DNA of 64,000 bases from Enoplosus armatus (lineage: Eukaryota > Chordata > Actinopteri > Centrarchiformes > Enoplosidae): assembly GCF_043641665.1 (NCBI RefSeq), contig NC_092195.1, positions 20,457,774 to 20,521,773 on the forward strand, read 5' to 3'. Below the pieces are notes generated by a model. It saw only the letters and a program-made list of their open reading frames with translations. It ran no database searches and had not been told where the DNA came from. The stretch's first letter is position 1. Every line of letters begins with the position of its first letter. Made by a program: the position numbers and the translations under genes. Shown piece by piece: positions 48,201-62,252 of the stretch.

Positions 48201-51200
48201 TTAGAGCTCAAATCCTTCAGTGATTGAAACTAGTGTGGTGTTCAGTAATAAATCAATTCTTTTTTTTAGGTTCACATCTGCAGCAGTTCTTACAGGGACA
48301 GTGTAACGGCATCACAATGAAATTAAAGAATATCAGCATCAACTAAAACCGTGACTTATCAAGTTAAGTGATGATTTATTCAGGAATATTCACTTATAAC
48401 TGCAGAAAAGTACCAACTGTTGTTGGTGTGTGATTGTCAGGTGTGCAGTGTGTGTTGCAGGAAGCAGTTCCACTCTTAATCAGCAGTCTGACAGCAGATA
48501 GAAGCAACATCTGCTGATGTTTAATTACACACACACACACATGCGCGCCGTCAGCTTATGTTTGATTGACTCACGCTGACATATGAACTGTGTTAGTCCC
48601 ACACTGCTGTCATTATGTGCTTTATGAGATGTTCTGCAGCTGAGAGCTACAACTCTTCTGCATCTACTCATCTGACTCCAAATCTGCTGCTGTTGGCAGA
48701 TTGTGTAGTGATATTAATGTTTTGCCCGCGTCAGTCAGATCTATTTCTGGACATGTTTTCCCAGGAGTCCCAGTGTTTGTATTCACACTGCAGTCATTAG
48801 GAAGGCAAAATCAGAAAGGGTGTAAATGGGTTATTCCCACTGTGTGGCCTGATATATTTTCAGCAGCGCATTTGAAATGAATATTCTTCTCTCAAAACGA
48901 CAAGAAGTCGACAGCCACTCCAGAGGCCCCCGTGAGGCTGTGACGCTCATTACACACCACAAAACAAAGTTCTTGGATGGATGAAAAGTTAAGTTTGCTC
49001 TTCCATCTTTGCCACTAGTAGGGACAACAAAATAAAGTTTGGAGTGAGTCCAGAAGAGACTTGTCAGGCTCCATACTGTAAGTTGGGGTGGATAAAAGCA
49101 GCATCATTGGCAGCACAGCGGTCGACGGTGATGGCATGTGGCTTCAATTCTCCGGTGGGGTGCCATTTAAATTATTGCAGAAGAAGAGGGCACAACAAGA
49201 CGATGTAATTGAAAGAGCGCCAGTCAAACCTCAAACGATGAGGAAATATAACATTTATTTTAGTTTCATGTATTAATTTGAGGAACTTTAACAGTCTCCT
49301 CATCGCTCTTCAGTAGAGCAGAAGCTTCGGTGACAAATAAGTCACATGCTTTATTTAGTCATGATTTATTCAGTCTGTTTCCATTGCACTTTGTCACATT
49401 TAGTTTTTATTGGTACATCAACCTTTCCGCCTCAGCCCAGCGATATGTCTCCAAGTGTTTCCTCTCTGAAAGCACTTACTGAGCTCTCCCTTTCAGTCAC
49501 AGTACAACCACAGTCTGATCTATCTGGGTTAAGAGCCTTGTTCAGGGGCTGCTCAGCCTGTGACCGCGCTGCAGAAATGTGCCATGATCTTTTCTTTAGG
49601 AAAGTACTGTCAACTGGCTGATCACTGACCAGCTAACATACCATACTCAGCTGCTGCTATAGGCCCAGATACACCGTATCATCATGCCATTTGAGGTGTC
49701 TCCTTAAGTTTGTGATATTTAAACCACCGTGGCGCTGACACTGAACACATTAATTGCTTTCCTGATCAAGCAACTGAAAAGTTTTGTTTCCGTTTGCTTA
49801 TTACCAACATGAAAGAATTTCAGATGAAAACGTGTTTTAATCAAGGCCTTGGCCCAGAGAGAAAGACGCTTTTAATGAGCTGACTGTACCAGCGTTTTGG
49901 GGAGCGATGGATGTTCTGTTTGTGCTTTTATAATTAGACTCAGGATCAATGTTGATTTAAAAGGATAGCTGCTCCGATTCAGAGATTAAACTGGTCTGTT
50001 GCTGTTACAATATTCCAACAAAGGCTAAACACTCCCTGTTTTAAGATACTAATAAAGTGCAACAAACTCTCCAGTAAATTAAATAAATGAAATAGAAGCA
50101 GATATAATGTTTTCATAAAGAATATTCCAGAGGCAGACCTAGATTTATTTTTGTTTACATATGTATAATCGGGACATAAATCATTTTTAATGGATGATAT
50201 GCACCAACGGTGAAATGATGCAGCTCTCACAGATCCTCTCTTTTAGATTCAGTGGACGTCCATGAGACAGAAATGCCTTTTCTGTGGGCATTAATCTAAC
50301 CTGGAGGTACATTTACATATGTTCTGCTTGTCACTGCTCTCCCAAACATCACTTATCACTTGCATTGGTATTACAGAATGATCTTAAAGTCATATACAGG
50401 GACTTAAATTACAATGAATGTCTATTTAAAATGGGGTGTGCAAAAGTACCAACATCTCAAACAAAACCCAATAATACATCTGAGTGGATTCTCTGTTGAT
50501 TTCATGGTGTAGGGTGAGAATACATTCAGGAAACATGAGTGTGATGAGAAATGTGAGAGCAGCAGGCTGTTTCAACAGCTATGTGAACTTTCAAATGTAG
50601 TTTAGTTTGTAAAATGCTGACATGCAGGCTTCATATTGTGCTGCACAGACTGAAGGGCGAAGTCGTCCCATGTGTGATGCTGCTAAGACTCTTCTCGGTT
50701 TGGCAGTCCTAGACTCTGGGAATTTCCTAAATAAGAGTGGAGAATAAGCGTCCTCGAGCAGTTTACCTATTCGCTGCTGCTGTGGTGGAAGTGCTCAGTG
50801 TTGGCTGCACCTGAGGCCTGTGACTCCACAGCAGAGTGGAGTCCTGTTGGTTTGAAAAATGTGTGAAGAGCAAAATTGTAATTTGATACCTAAAATTTCC
50901 TTACACCCTCCATTGAGTCCCTGTGTCACTTCCTGGATGAATGTTGTTGCTAAGCGATACTGCTCAGTGAGCGGAAAGGAATTTGTTGCCTGGCAACTTT
51001 AGCTTATTGGAGCATTCTATCAGGAAGCAGGAGGAAGCGCCAGATTCTCGTGTGAATCTCTCCGATAGTCGGGCTGTGGGAGAGGCTTTGATTTGGGAGA
51101 AGATGGGTTGAATGGAGGAGATGGAATATAGTTTTATCTAACCAACAGTTTGACATTTCGTCTTTTAGAGCGACTACTTTGATAATTGATAAACGCACAC

Positions 51201-51667
51201 TTCAACACTTGATTACAAGTTCTCAAATGTAAGAATTTGTTTGTTTTTCTTGGTCTTAATATTATAGTACTATTGAACTGTTGCTCCAACAAAAAACATT
51301 GATGACATCACCTTGAGCTCTAGGATATTGTGATGATGTACAGACTGATGTTTATACGATTGATTGATCGATAAATCAGTAATGAAAATAATTATTAGTT
51401 GCAGCCCCTTGTCTTGTTGATCAGCCACATTGAGAGACAATCAGCCAGTATTTAGAGGTCCTTGTTCTGGCAGGTAAAGTAGTAAAAGGAACCGGTGTAT
51501 TTCAGAACCAGGTGCTGTGGTGTTTGGAAGGAGCCTTCGAATCCTGAATCTTAAAATAGACTCTGAACCACCAGTCGCTGTGGAAAGGTCAGAGAGGTGT
51601 GATTCTGTCCACGCTGCTGCTGCTGCTGCTGTTTGTTTAGAAAGATGAGTCTGGCTTCTTTATGCAC

Positions 51668-51705
<38 letters not shown>

Positions 51706-53640
51706 TGGCCTCTCTCTGTTTAGTTTCCCTGAGGAAGGTCAGGAATGGAAGGACTCAGCAGGTTCATCTTTTTGCTATAATTGATCTATACCTGCAATTG
51801 GTGTCTGGCCCCTGGTCCAGTGACCCACTTCTCTTGAGTCAGCTCAGTGTCTCCCCAGGGTGCTCGACATACTAACTCAAGTCTGCTGCTTCTCTGCGGC
51901 TCTCGTACCAATTAAAGTCAGACTGTAGAATAAACACCAGCATGTGAAGCTGAATCTCTCAATGTCATACAGTCACGTGAACTCCTGCCCTTTATTTTAC
52001 CCAGAACTGCACTTTCCACTTGTTGTCCAGGATGGTACAAGTGCTTATTTGTTTTACTTGATCTGCTGCAGTTTTTTAGTGTTATTTTTTTTGCCATATT
52101 TGCATCTTTTATATACAGTGTGTTCTTAAACCTGCAATAATTCATTCGTTAAGTTAGACATATAGCCACTTCAAACTTTATATTGCTTTAATGTGTTTTA
52201 CATTAGATTAGTGTTTTAATGCCTAGTTGCCAACAAAATTTCCTTCAGGACTTCAGGAGTTGAAGTTAAAATCTAAACCGTCATTTAATCACCTTTTTGT
52301 GAACCAGAAAATAGTTGTCTTATGGGTGACCATAACGTCTTCCTGGGTGTCTGTGTCTACTCAAAGGTAGTGTAGTTCAGAAACAGAAAATGTGAAATAT
52401 GACAACGCTGCAGCAGTCTAAGCTACTGATGGCAGTTCGAGGGAGTCATAGAGAGCTTTCATCTGGCTCGAAATACTGTAACCTCGGGCAGCCATGTTGG
52501 AGGTAGTCTGCTCTGAGGCCGCTTTCACACAGACTCTTCTTTCTTTTTATTGAACTGTGTTGGCACAGTGGCAATCCTGCAATCCTGCTGCAGAGGCTCC
52601 GACTAAAGTCTTCAGGTTGTCTGGTAAAAAAGTTGATCCAACTTTTGCCTCAGAAGTCCAACATCATCCAGAAATCAATCATGCAAGCCCTTCAAAAACA
52701 AGCAAGTACACATTCTAGGCGGAGTAACGTCTGGCTTGTAGGGCTGCGTATTAGAATAATTGCCTGAGTTTCTGTACTGAGCAAAATTAATATTTAAAGA
52801 ACTTTTCTTATCACAGGGTTTGTAAACAAAACTGAGAATCTGACAAATGTTCCTGTTTTTTGAAACCTTTTGGAAAAGACGTTTTTATGTAGGTTTTGGT
52901 AAAAAGTCAAGCAGCTTTGAGATTCCATACCCAGGCTCCCACTGTGATGATAAAGTTTTGTATTCATGTCTCCATGTATCACATTAAATGGTTAGTCTGA
53001 GACGCTTCTGTTGTAATGTTGATGAAATGTGAAGAGGCTTTAGGCTGTCTGCTGCTGACAGTTAAAACCAACACTGACGGGCTGCGGAAATGAAAGGTCA
53101 AAATCTGAACAACACATCTGGCCTGATTTTGAAGAAACTTAATTGGATGATGCGTTTTGGCACTTCTGTGTTGACGTTATAAAAGTGGTGGCAGGTGAGA
53201 GGACACGCTGATCATTTTAAAGTCATACCTTCTGCATCACTTTATTTAATGATGAATGGTGTCTGAGGAGGTTCTGAGCTTGAGTTGAGTCCGGCCTGTC
53301 GCTCTCATAGACCCTCGTAGGTCCAGTTCTGCTAGCGACGGTGCTGGTTTCTACCACTACACAACAGTAACAGTGTTTGTGTGGGACAGGATCTTCACTG
53401 TAGCTCTGTCAGAAGTTACTGTGGAGCGTCGACTGAAGTGTAGGTGGTTGAACATGAGAGGCGACTGTAATGAGTCTGGGCTGAGCAAACTGTCTCTGTG
53501 TTGCTGCAGACGCTTAAAGTCAAACCTCAGCAGTTAATGAGCGAACGTTTGATGTGTTTTGATGTTTTTTTCCTCTCAGAGACCCTGGAGCCTTCGCCGC
53601 CGACTGCAGCCCAGATCAGATATGGTGAGAGATTAAATCT

Positions 53641-53679
<39 letters not shown>

Positions 53680-56600
53680 TTGCTCTACACTTGGAAATAA
53701 AGTGCAACCTGAAATTCCTCCATCAGTGTTTCTATGATGTCAGCCGTTCTGGCTTGAGGACTGTTTGCTTTTTTAATAAATACTTTCAGAAGTAGAAATC
53801 AAAGCTGCTTGTGTGTTACTGACCAGACTAATTAGCTTTTCTTGTCTATCATTCCATCAAATCAGTTTGTTCTGTGAAGTCTGAACTTGAGAGACAACCT
53901 CGGTTCAATAACTGACCTCATAATCGCGCCACATCATTTTGAAGACGTTTTTCTCTCAACAGAACTCACAAGAGTTATTAATGATATTTCGCCCAGCAGG
54001 GGTCATATACAGCAGAATATTGCTGTGGAGATCCGTGCGACCCAGATTGCTAAACCAAGAGAACAGATACCAGACCCAGGATTAGTAAAGTTGAGCTTCC
54101 AAAACCTCCATATGGTGTTCAGAATAAAAGCCCATATGCTGAGTCACAACCAGCGAGCTGCAGCATTGTACGACCAGCCACACTGGAAGCGTACAGACGG
54201 TTTGCACTAATATTCAAACAGGACTCTGTGAGTTCTGTGAATCCTCCGCAAAAACGCTTCTGTCCTGATTCAAATTGAACCAAAACAATCTGCACACCAA
54301 ATCATGAGCACATTTTCCTTCACAGCTATAGAAATATGTACCAAATATTTGTGAAATGAATGGGAGCACATGTGTAGAATAAATGGTGTATTTCATTTCT
54401 TCGTGTACCAGCCAGGTTGATGATTAATGTGCGCTGTGCACTTCACCGACAGCAAAGTGCAAAACAACACATTCAAATGTCAGATTATCTGTTAATCCTT
54501 CCACTGTTGTTTATTTACTTCCTTCTGTTTGTTTGCAGTTTTGTTCCACAACGCCCTCCCCTTTGTTGGATTTGGCTTCCTTGATAATGCCATCATGATT
54601 GCAGCAGTAAGTGAATTTCTTCACACAGTGATGAAGCTTAATTTGCCAGAAAGAAAAACACAGATATTCTGAAACGGAATAGAAGTCTTGACTAAAGATC
54701 AGATTTTCTTCTGTCTACTTGTTCTGCTTGTGCTGACACTGAGTCTGGATGAACCTTATTGTCTCCTGTTCTCCAGGGAACACAGATTGAACTCTCTATC
54801 GGAGTCACCCTGGGGATCTCCACCATGGCTGGTAAGAACATGTAGAGAAACGGACCAGGCAGTCTGCACTCGAGTCACCGTGAAACCTGAAGTGACTTCA
54901 TCATCTTGTTGGCTGGTTCTCCTTTCCGTTTATAATTAATCCATTAGTTGATTGACAGAGAATTAAGCATCAGCAGTTTTGATTGGAGAAGCATTTAAGT
55001 CACTTATCAGGCAACATTTCAAACTTTGATTTGCAGCTTTACATCTGTTTGTCAGTAAATTCCCCAAAATACTTGCATTACATTCTCTATTTGAAATCAA
55101 AGCTCAAATGTTTACTTTGAGGATGGCGGCAAGTTTTCAGTCGTTAATTCATTCTTTGGAATTGGGAACGATACAAATTATAATAACTAATTATACTTTA
55201 ATACATTTTTTAAAAAAACCTGCAGATAGTTTTGAAAATATCTGCGTGTTTTAGTGATTTTAAAACTGGTTAGAAAATTCAGTAATTCTCTCTCTAATGT
55301 TTTTTTTTGTTAAATAGGAATTGATTTACTAAAATGTTACGTCATAATTTATCATCAAAAATGTTATAATTAGTTATCTGCAGTTCTGTGTTTAAGGTCA
55401 AACTTAATTCATGGACAGAAATCCAATTTTCCTGAGAAAACACTGATGTGTTTATTCTCAGGAAGTCATTTTTTAAAAATAGAGGAAAACCTTCAACCCA
55501 CACAGCAGTGAATTTATTAGTTATATTTTGGGCTTCACACCAGAAACAAATACTTCCTTCTCTCCTTCGTCCAGGAGGAGGTGAAGAGGGAGTCCAGCCC
55601 AGTGTCCCCACCTTACGACCACATAAAGTCTGGTGTTATTGCTTATATTCAGGCTGGAAGTCACACAGCACATGACATGTCTGAAAGCGATGCCCCCTCT
55701 TCCATCAGCCATCACCCGGAGGACTCTTATTACTCGTACTAGTAGCTCAGGTGATGCCAACAGTTGTATGAAATTGCACTGAAATATCTTTTTTAAACTG
55801 GCAGCTCATCAGTTGTCCTGACACAGCCTGCTGTCATCATGGTCGCTGCTCTGGGTCTCAGTTGGGGTCTTTATTACGCTTTGAAAACCATGAAGGCACC
55901 GGAGCCCGCTTTCTCCCCCTTTTCACCGCTAGATTATTCCGTTTCCATGGATACTTGGCTCCAATTTCCTCTGCAAAGTGCAGATCAGTGGCTGAAGACG
56001 ATAGATCAATAGCTCTGCTCTGACGCATTTCTCCATCCAGGCGCTGCGTTATATTTGTTTCATCGTCATCCATCCTGCAGAGACGCTCAACCAGTTTACT
56101 GATTCCATATTAAGGGGAGACCTTTTCCAGCTTTTATTGCTGACTTCGCTGTCATTCACAATCGGTGTCAGAGGTGCCGCAGCCACTTTTTCTTTGAAGG
56201 AAACTCGGATTGAAGCCGTCCATCTGGAGTTTTAGTTCCCGCAGGAAACTCTGTGCCAGCTTCAGGCATCGTCGCTTTTAATGCCTCCAGAGATTCGCTG
56301 AAGGCAAAACAAACACATCCTTAGCACCTTTCCAGGTTTAATGGCCATGAACAAATGTCTTTGTACCACATTGTCAGCAATCCCCTGTGAAAATCCGATC
56401 CACAGCGTGAATTATTCATAGCTGCCAAGTGTTGTTGATGGACTACATTAACTGGAATTGTTATGAAGCTGATTTTGCTGACAGTAAAACCACGAAGGCA
56501 GACGGAGGAAGAAGCTGACTCGTGTCTCGGTGGTTTTCCAAAGGTGCTCTGTAATCTGTAAAAGCCTTCACACCTTCTCTCACTCCTACCGACTCTCATC

Positions 56601-58510
56601 TTTGATCTATTGTTGGGACTCTTCTCTCTGCTGAAAACACAGAGATGTATGTGGGCCACTTGGCACTGTAGAGTTTAGGTGTTTTCACTCATTGGCTCTG
56701 GTTTTTGCATGTGGGTGAGTTTTCTTCAACTGTTGGGGGCATGTTGGAGGGACGACACAGGCTCTGATGGTGGATTACATCCATGACTGTCTGAAAGCAG
56801 AAGTGTTTTATAGCAGTGAAAGGTGAAAAGCAGTCTGTGAGAGATTGTCCTCATCTCAGAATCTCACATGGATCTGAGAGGTAAGAAGAGGGTTCCCACA
56901 TGCCTTGAAGAGCTCTGAAAGCTTCTTATACTCCCTAAAACTTCTGAAATGTGAAAATGAACGGATGACCTTTGAAATATGTTTGATTTCGACTGTGAGC
57001 ACTCAGGTAACTCTTACCTTGGCTGTCTCAGGAAAAGAGAGATCTGCAGTAACATTATTTCACCCCAAAACATGACTCCCTGAATCTCAAACTAGTCCTT
57101 AAAGTCATCAACATGTGCTATAAATCAATTTCCACATTACTGTTGGAACACTTAGAAATCGGTAAAATCCTTTATTATATGTGATGCATTTTTTATCTGT
57201 CACTCTGTGTTTCATCAGAGCAGCAGAAATCAAAGTGTTTCCCTCCTTGTGTGTTTGCAGCTGCGGCTCTGGGGAACCTGGTTTCAGATTTGGCAGGTCT
57301 CGGGTAAGCAGCTTTATAAACGATCTCTGAGGGTTCAGATTTATTTTGAGGTAGACGTGTGAAGTCTGTTGAAGACGAGCAGGTTAGAACTGCACTCCGT
57401 TTGCTGCCTTTTTAACTTAAAGTTGTGAATGAATGATCTGACGTTTCTTTGTCTTGTTTTGCCATGTGATGTATTTATTTATTTTTTGCTCATTCTCACC
57501 TGGAGAACCTGTTCAATGCCATTTTTATAAGTGATTCGTTTTTGATTAGGAAGGTTGGATGAAGTGTCTCCTTTATCTTTATATCCTTGTGAGAACCAGT
57601 TTGAGTGTTAGACATTTTTTAATTGTGACGTAACTTTAGCTGCAGCTTTAGGTTTATAATTAAGGCAAGGATTAGGATGTCATTAAACTGACATATGGGT
57701 GGTAAATGATTGTGTAATTATACTGGACATTTACTGACAAATGTGTGTATGTAGTCTTGCAGGTTATGTGGAGGCTCTGGCTTCCAAACTGGGGATGCAG
57801 GTTCCAGATCTGACGCCCAAACAGGTGGACATGTGGCAGACCAGGGTCAGCTCTCACATGGTGAGGTTTTAATATTCATTTAAATTATTTTTTAACCATT
57901 TTATACCTTTTTTTTGTATTGTATAGCCAACAGTAGATAGATGACAAATGAGAATGGAAACGAGAGGAGAGAGAGATTTTATTTTATTTGTGTGAAATGT
58001 TTAATATCGCCAGTAGGAATTCATCATTAACATCAAGTAGCCTTTAGCCATAGGGGTAGGGATGAAGCTACATGAAATTTGCCAAAATGAAAACAGAAAT
58101 AAAGCTAAACTGGAGCAGGAAGGAAGAGGAGGAAACGACACATAATGAGGAGGATCCACAGATAAACCAAGGCCAACAAAATCAATGTCAGCTGTCTGCA
58201 GAAAGTGGCGTCAGATCAAAATTATTATCTATTAAAGGCACATTTGAGATAATGGCTCAAAAAAAACATAGTAGGCTATAAATAAATAGTATAGTATAAT
58301 GATGAATATAATAAATAGGTCTTACTCCAGGGTTTGTGAGCAGAATAACAAGTGAAGGAGTCTTACTTTCTTCTTCTCCTGCAGGGTAAAGCCATCGGAG
58401 TGTCCATCGGCTGTATTTTGGGGATGTTCCCGCTGTTTTTTCTGGGTGACGATGACGAGAAAGACAAAGACGCACAACCCTGCAGTGACACGGAGTCGCA
58501 CTCCTCCTAA
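37834..58510 (+). CDS. tmem65: Transmembrane protein 65, mitochondrial
   Basis: Seven exons: 37834-38092, 53580-53624, 54539-54606, 54777-54831, 57261-57303, 57755-57860 and 58385-58510. All are GT-AG with agreeing phases, giving 233 aa (human 240). The N-terminus is a mitochondrial presequence type, basic and without acidic residues for its first 46 residues (MLKLCLQRALPPVVLKFPP). It is followed by the conserved AKEFIYRLQPTERTCLLKEL and FESIAIAQ. Three hydrophobic segments follow: FVGFGFLDNAIMIAA, about 125-155 (IGVTLGISTMAAAALGNLVS) and about 193-212 (GKAIGVSIGCILGMFPLFFL). An acidic C-terminal tail ends it. TMEM65 is an inner mitochondrial membrane protein linked to sodium-dependent calcium export and heart conduction. 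The exon 6 acceptor (TGTGTATGTAG) has a weak pyrimidine tract. Confidence 0.97.
38093..53579 (+). other. Intron 1 of TMEM65 (15.5 kb)
   Basis: Long intron with no supportable gene; the longest open frame inside (45226-45669) shows no domain and no codon pattern of a real exon. It contains (GT)n at about 39187-39221, a C run at about 45823-45835, (GTTT)n near 44448-44467, (GT)n near 47229-47244, (CA)n at about 51670-51703, a TE-like stretch with ACTAGAGATGTCCTGAGCTG (41249-41330), and a MITE-like fragment at 51150-51405. Confidence 0.7.
51150..51405. repeat. MITE-like family fragment 5
   Basis: Runs from CTTTGATAATTGATAAACGC through TCTCAAATGTAAGAATTTGT to TAATTATTAGTTGCAGCCCC, the reverse orientation of the GGCTGCAACTAA family. 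Nearly full length. Confidence 0.65.
53641..53678. repeat. (CA)n microsatellite
   Basis: About 38 bp of CA, just after TMEM65 exon 2. Confidence 0.95.
54930..55110. repeat. MITE-like family fragment 6
   Basis: Contains ATCCATTAGTTGATTGACAG, then AGAATTAAGCATCAGCAGTT, in TMEM65 intron 4. Diverged. Confidence 0.5.
55111..57260 (+). other. Rest of TMEM65 intron 4
   Basis: No gene or clear repeat seen. Some CpG-bearing patches occur around 56000-56560 but none gives a convincing exon. Confidence 0.5.
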
Positions 58511-60660
58511 CACGCCACTACAGCAGCACAACGCCGTCACACCTACCGACTGGATACAGCTGATGTCAACTTTAAAAGAAGTATTTACAGTTGGATGTTT
58601 CTCTGTGCTCCTGCTCAGGCGGCGTTCACACTTCTGAAGTCTCTGAAGCAGTTTGTGTTTACTTCACTGGCTGCTAATGATATTTAACTCCATCACAACC
58701 TCAGCTGTGGTATTTTAACACCGTCTGCCCCGTCAAGACATGCCGTCTGTTCATTCAGTCTGTCAATATAATAGGAGGTCCCACTCCATTCAAAATTCAC
58801 TAATTTAAAATGTATTTTAGAGAGGGATGGGCATCGATTCTTCATATTTATCCCATTCTTTCGACCCGTTTGATAGATTGATAGATTTAAAGCTCAGCAG
58901 CAGCTGCTTTGGCCACAAGTGTCAAATCCAAGATTCTCTCGAGTCAGTTGCTTTAAACACATCATTATTAGGCGACATGTTTCTGGTATAAAACACTATA
59001 AACTAATTGCAGTCGATCTATAAAAAGCTATAAATATGCGTAAATGCCTATTTTAATTTCCGTCCATTTCTGTAGTTTTCCGAAAAAGACGGTCCGCCTT
59101 TCAGATCCGCTTCGTGATTGGTCGGCTGTGGGGAGGTGAGGAAGGAGCCAGGGCTTGAACTTCTCTCTCTAGCTGTCTTTTCTTTCAGTCCTTACACAAC
59201 TATTTCTGTCACTCTTCATGTTAACAACCGAGTGCGACACTGAAGGTCTTCCAGGAGAGACCAAATCCATATTTAGACAATATCACGTCTCCCTCGTCTC
59301 TGTGACGGCTGCCTTCGAGTGTGGCTGTGCGAACAACTATAAACACTTTTGATTTCCATCATGGTCTGACTCGTTCTGATCCAGCGTGTGCTATCTGAGT
59401 TGGATTGGTGCAACGCGAACGAATGCATAACCTCACTGGTGCTTTTGCCACTTTTGAATTCAGTATTTTGCATGTGTTGCCTTTTCACAAGTTTTCAAAA
59501 ATCTGACCACGTTTCCACATCTTTTCTTTTCTGCTGTGGCTCAGCAGTGATGAGAGGAATCGAGGGCATTGAAGCTAAATTATTCTTAGAAATGAGACCA
59601 TATGGTTGTTGTGGACGCTGCCTCAGTAGCCCCCAGGATGGGAAGTGCTCACCTGTCTCAACACCGTCAGACAGCAGCTGTGATTTGGATTATTCTTCCT
59701 TCCAAATATCAGCTTCAGCTGCTGGCTACAACAGGGTATTAGACATCCTCTTCTTCCCCACTGAGGGGGGGTGAATCCAAGAATCCAGTGGCTAATTTCC
59801 CCAGTATAGAAACTTCCAGGTGAGGCCGGTGGTCGTTTCCCATCCTGACTGTAGAAACACAAACGGTACATACTGACCGACTGTTTAAGCAGTGGGAACA
59901 CTATTTTGCATGTTTGACCTTTTTAATTGAACTGCACATGATTTTATTTATTTTATATTTGGTTATTTTTCTTCAGCAGACGCTTTATACATTTGAAGAC
60001 TTCATCTCCAAAACACTATTTGTTCATTTTGAGTCAAAACATGTAATGTTTCTCATCACTTGAGCTGAACCTGAGCAGACTTTTCACTGACAAATATACA
60101 GTCACTGCACTTGAGTATCAGCTGTTAGGGTCTTGTGTATCTCTAAACTTTTACCAAAAAACACAACAAAAAAACAAACTATGTAAATAAAAAGAAAAGG
60201 AACAGTGTCCACCGCTACCTCGATGGCAATATTTTAGCTGTTTTGCATGAAGAACTGATGTATCTCTTTAATCAGACTTTTTATTTCAACATCAGATGGT
60301 TTTTAATATGCTGCTTTATTAAGGAAGGAGGCGTTCAGTGGCGACACACTATTTGGAAGCTGAAGTTGTTATTTTCAGTTTTGGGCTTTACTCTGATGTT
60401 TGCTTTCCAAGGTCTTTCTGTATCTGTTTCTCTGTCCGTACCATCTTTTTCTTTTCTCTTTTTCACTCCTCTCTCTCTCTCTCAGACTCTTGACTCGGAT
60501 CCAGCCGTCTGTGTGATTAGTTATTTAGCTTGTGTTTCATCAGACTTGAAGCTCCAGATGGAAACCGTTGATACATGACAAGTCAGTTCGGTTTTCAGTG
60601 ATTTCTGTCTCTTAATCTTTCTTTCTCTTTCTGTGCTTCTCACACACACACTCCGGCTTC
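58511..60660 (+). other. Probable TMEM65 3' UTR and flank
   Basis: No convincing coding exon. AATAAA occurs at 60186-60191, which would give a 3' UTR of about 1.7 kb. A CT-rich tract lies near 60468-60484. Confidence 0.45.
60186..60191 (+). terminator. Possible poly(A) signal of TMEM65
   Basis: AATAAA in the 3' region. Its use is not shown by the sequence alone. Confidence 0.35.
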
Positions 60661-60782
60661 CAGCAAACATTCAAGGTGCGTTTTGTAATTATTGTGAATC
60701 CATTTGATCCTTTTCTCCTGTTGAGTCACTGGTTGCATCCAAAATCACTCCCTATGTACTACTGATTAGAGTGTCTGAATTA

Positions 60783-61000
60783 GGGCTGCAACTAAAGATT
60801 AATTTCATTATCAACTAATCTGTGGATAATTTTATGATTAATTGAGCAATCGTTTATCCTCTAAAAAGAAACATCCATCACAATCACGATTAATCCTTCA
60901 AAGTACTTGTTTTTTCTCAAAAACAGCCCAAAACCTGTTCAACTTGTGAGTGATTTTAAAATGGCAAATCCTCATATTTAGAAGCTGGAACTGGAGATCG
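60783..61000. repeat. MITE-like family fragment 7
   Basis: Starts TTAGGGCTGCAACTAAAGAT and later has ATATTTAGAAGCTGGAACTG, as expected for the family. Confidence 0.65.
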
Positions 61001-61738
61001 TTTCAGTAGTAGTCTGAATCCTTGATGTAACATTTATGTACAGTGCTCTCAAAATTTCCCACAATGCAATGACAAAAGTAGTATTTATGAATTCATGAAT
61101 TCCATATCAGTGCAGAGTTAACCATTGAGTGTCTGTTAAATAGTTAATGAGTGATTTCAGACACAGCCTCTGGCTTTCCGTTAATCCTCTCCTGTAATGT
61201 CACAACTGGGTTTCACAACAGCACATCCACTTTATTTTCTGCGCAGGTCGTATAATGTACGGAAAGAGAACAGAGTTATTTCTATGCCTTTGTAAAAGTT
61301 TGAAAACTGCCAAAACCTTTGGGAAAATATTGTAGTAATGATTGACTTCACTGGTTTTAAACCCTGCTGTTATTTAACGGATTCTGATATTTGCTGCAGT
61401 GGGGAGAAATGTTCATCTTGAGAGGGATGGGGACACTGAGCTGAGCTCTGAGGACAAATCCTCAAATCAGAAGGAATTAAAAGCTGAGAAAAGACGTTTG
61501 TAAACAGCCGAACCTCTGAGTTCAGACTCGCTGATGTTTTAATGAGTGTTTGCACTCGGCTGCAGAAGATATTTAAGTTTGTTATTGGATTAACTGTAAA
61601 GGTTTTGGTCTCATTAGAAGAAAGATTTCTTGTGGTGGAGAATGAGAACAAGGAGCAATATACCATCTGTTTGAATCACAAGCTCAATTGGTCAATAAGG
61701 AGTGACTAATTCATAATAATAAATGATGATGTTTTCAG

Positions 61739-62252
61739 GATGCTGTTTGTTACCGTGGACAACCTGGTATGTTTTTGTATTGTCTCATGTTCATATCCTG
61801 TTTGTGTATTTTTCTCTACGAGGATGAAGGTGGTAAGCAGATTTTTATTTGTTTTTATTTCTCTGTACTCGATGTTTTGCATAATTTCCTTCTCTGAAGA
61901 AAACAAAATGAGAAAAGAGAAGTCTTGAAGCATATGAACAAAGTCATCTCATTAAGGAATGCTGTGTTGTGCTGCCATCTTGTGGACAGTCCTGAGCAGC
62001 AGCAGATGTTGTGCACTGATTCATGTACGGTTTGTACTATAAAACCAGTGATGTCGAAGGATTCAATATTCAATACGTGTGCATTTTGCAACATAATGTG
62101 CAATTTAAAATAAGATAATAAATTTTGAGTGTTTACCTCTGGCTCCGCAGGTGATGCTGAAGCTCTTTTTGTCTCCTCCTTCATCGCTGACGGCCGAGGT
62201 GCCCTCGAGCAAGGCAGGGAAACTCAAGTCACTTGTGGTTGAGGAGGGCTGA
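61739..62252 (+). other. Candidate exons of an unidentified plus-strand transcript
   Basis: Two exon-like pieces are frame-compatible. 61739-61766 follows GATGTTTTCAG, reads MLFVTVDNL and ends at a GTATGT donor. 62151-62252 follows TGGCTCCGCAG, reads VMLKLFLSPPSSLTAEVPSS, continues for 13 more residues and stops at TGA (62250-62252). A 12-bp exon-like piece with acceptor and donor lies at 60664-60675. I do not recognise the product. It could be the 3' end of a separate gene, an alternative TMEM65 end, or chance. Confidence 0.3.
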
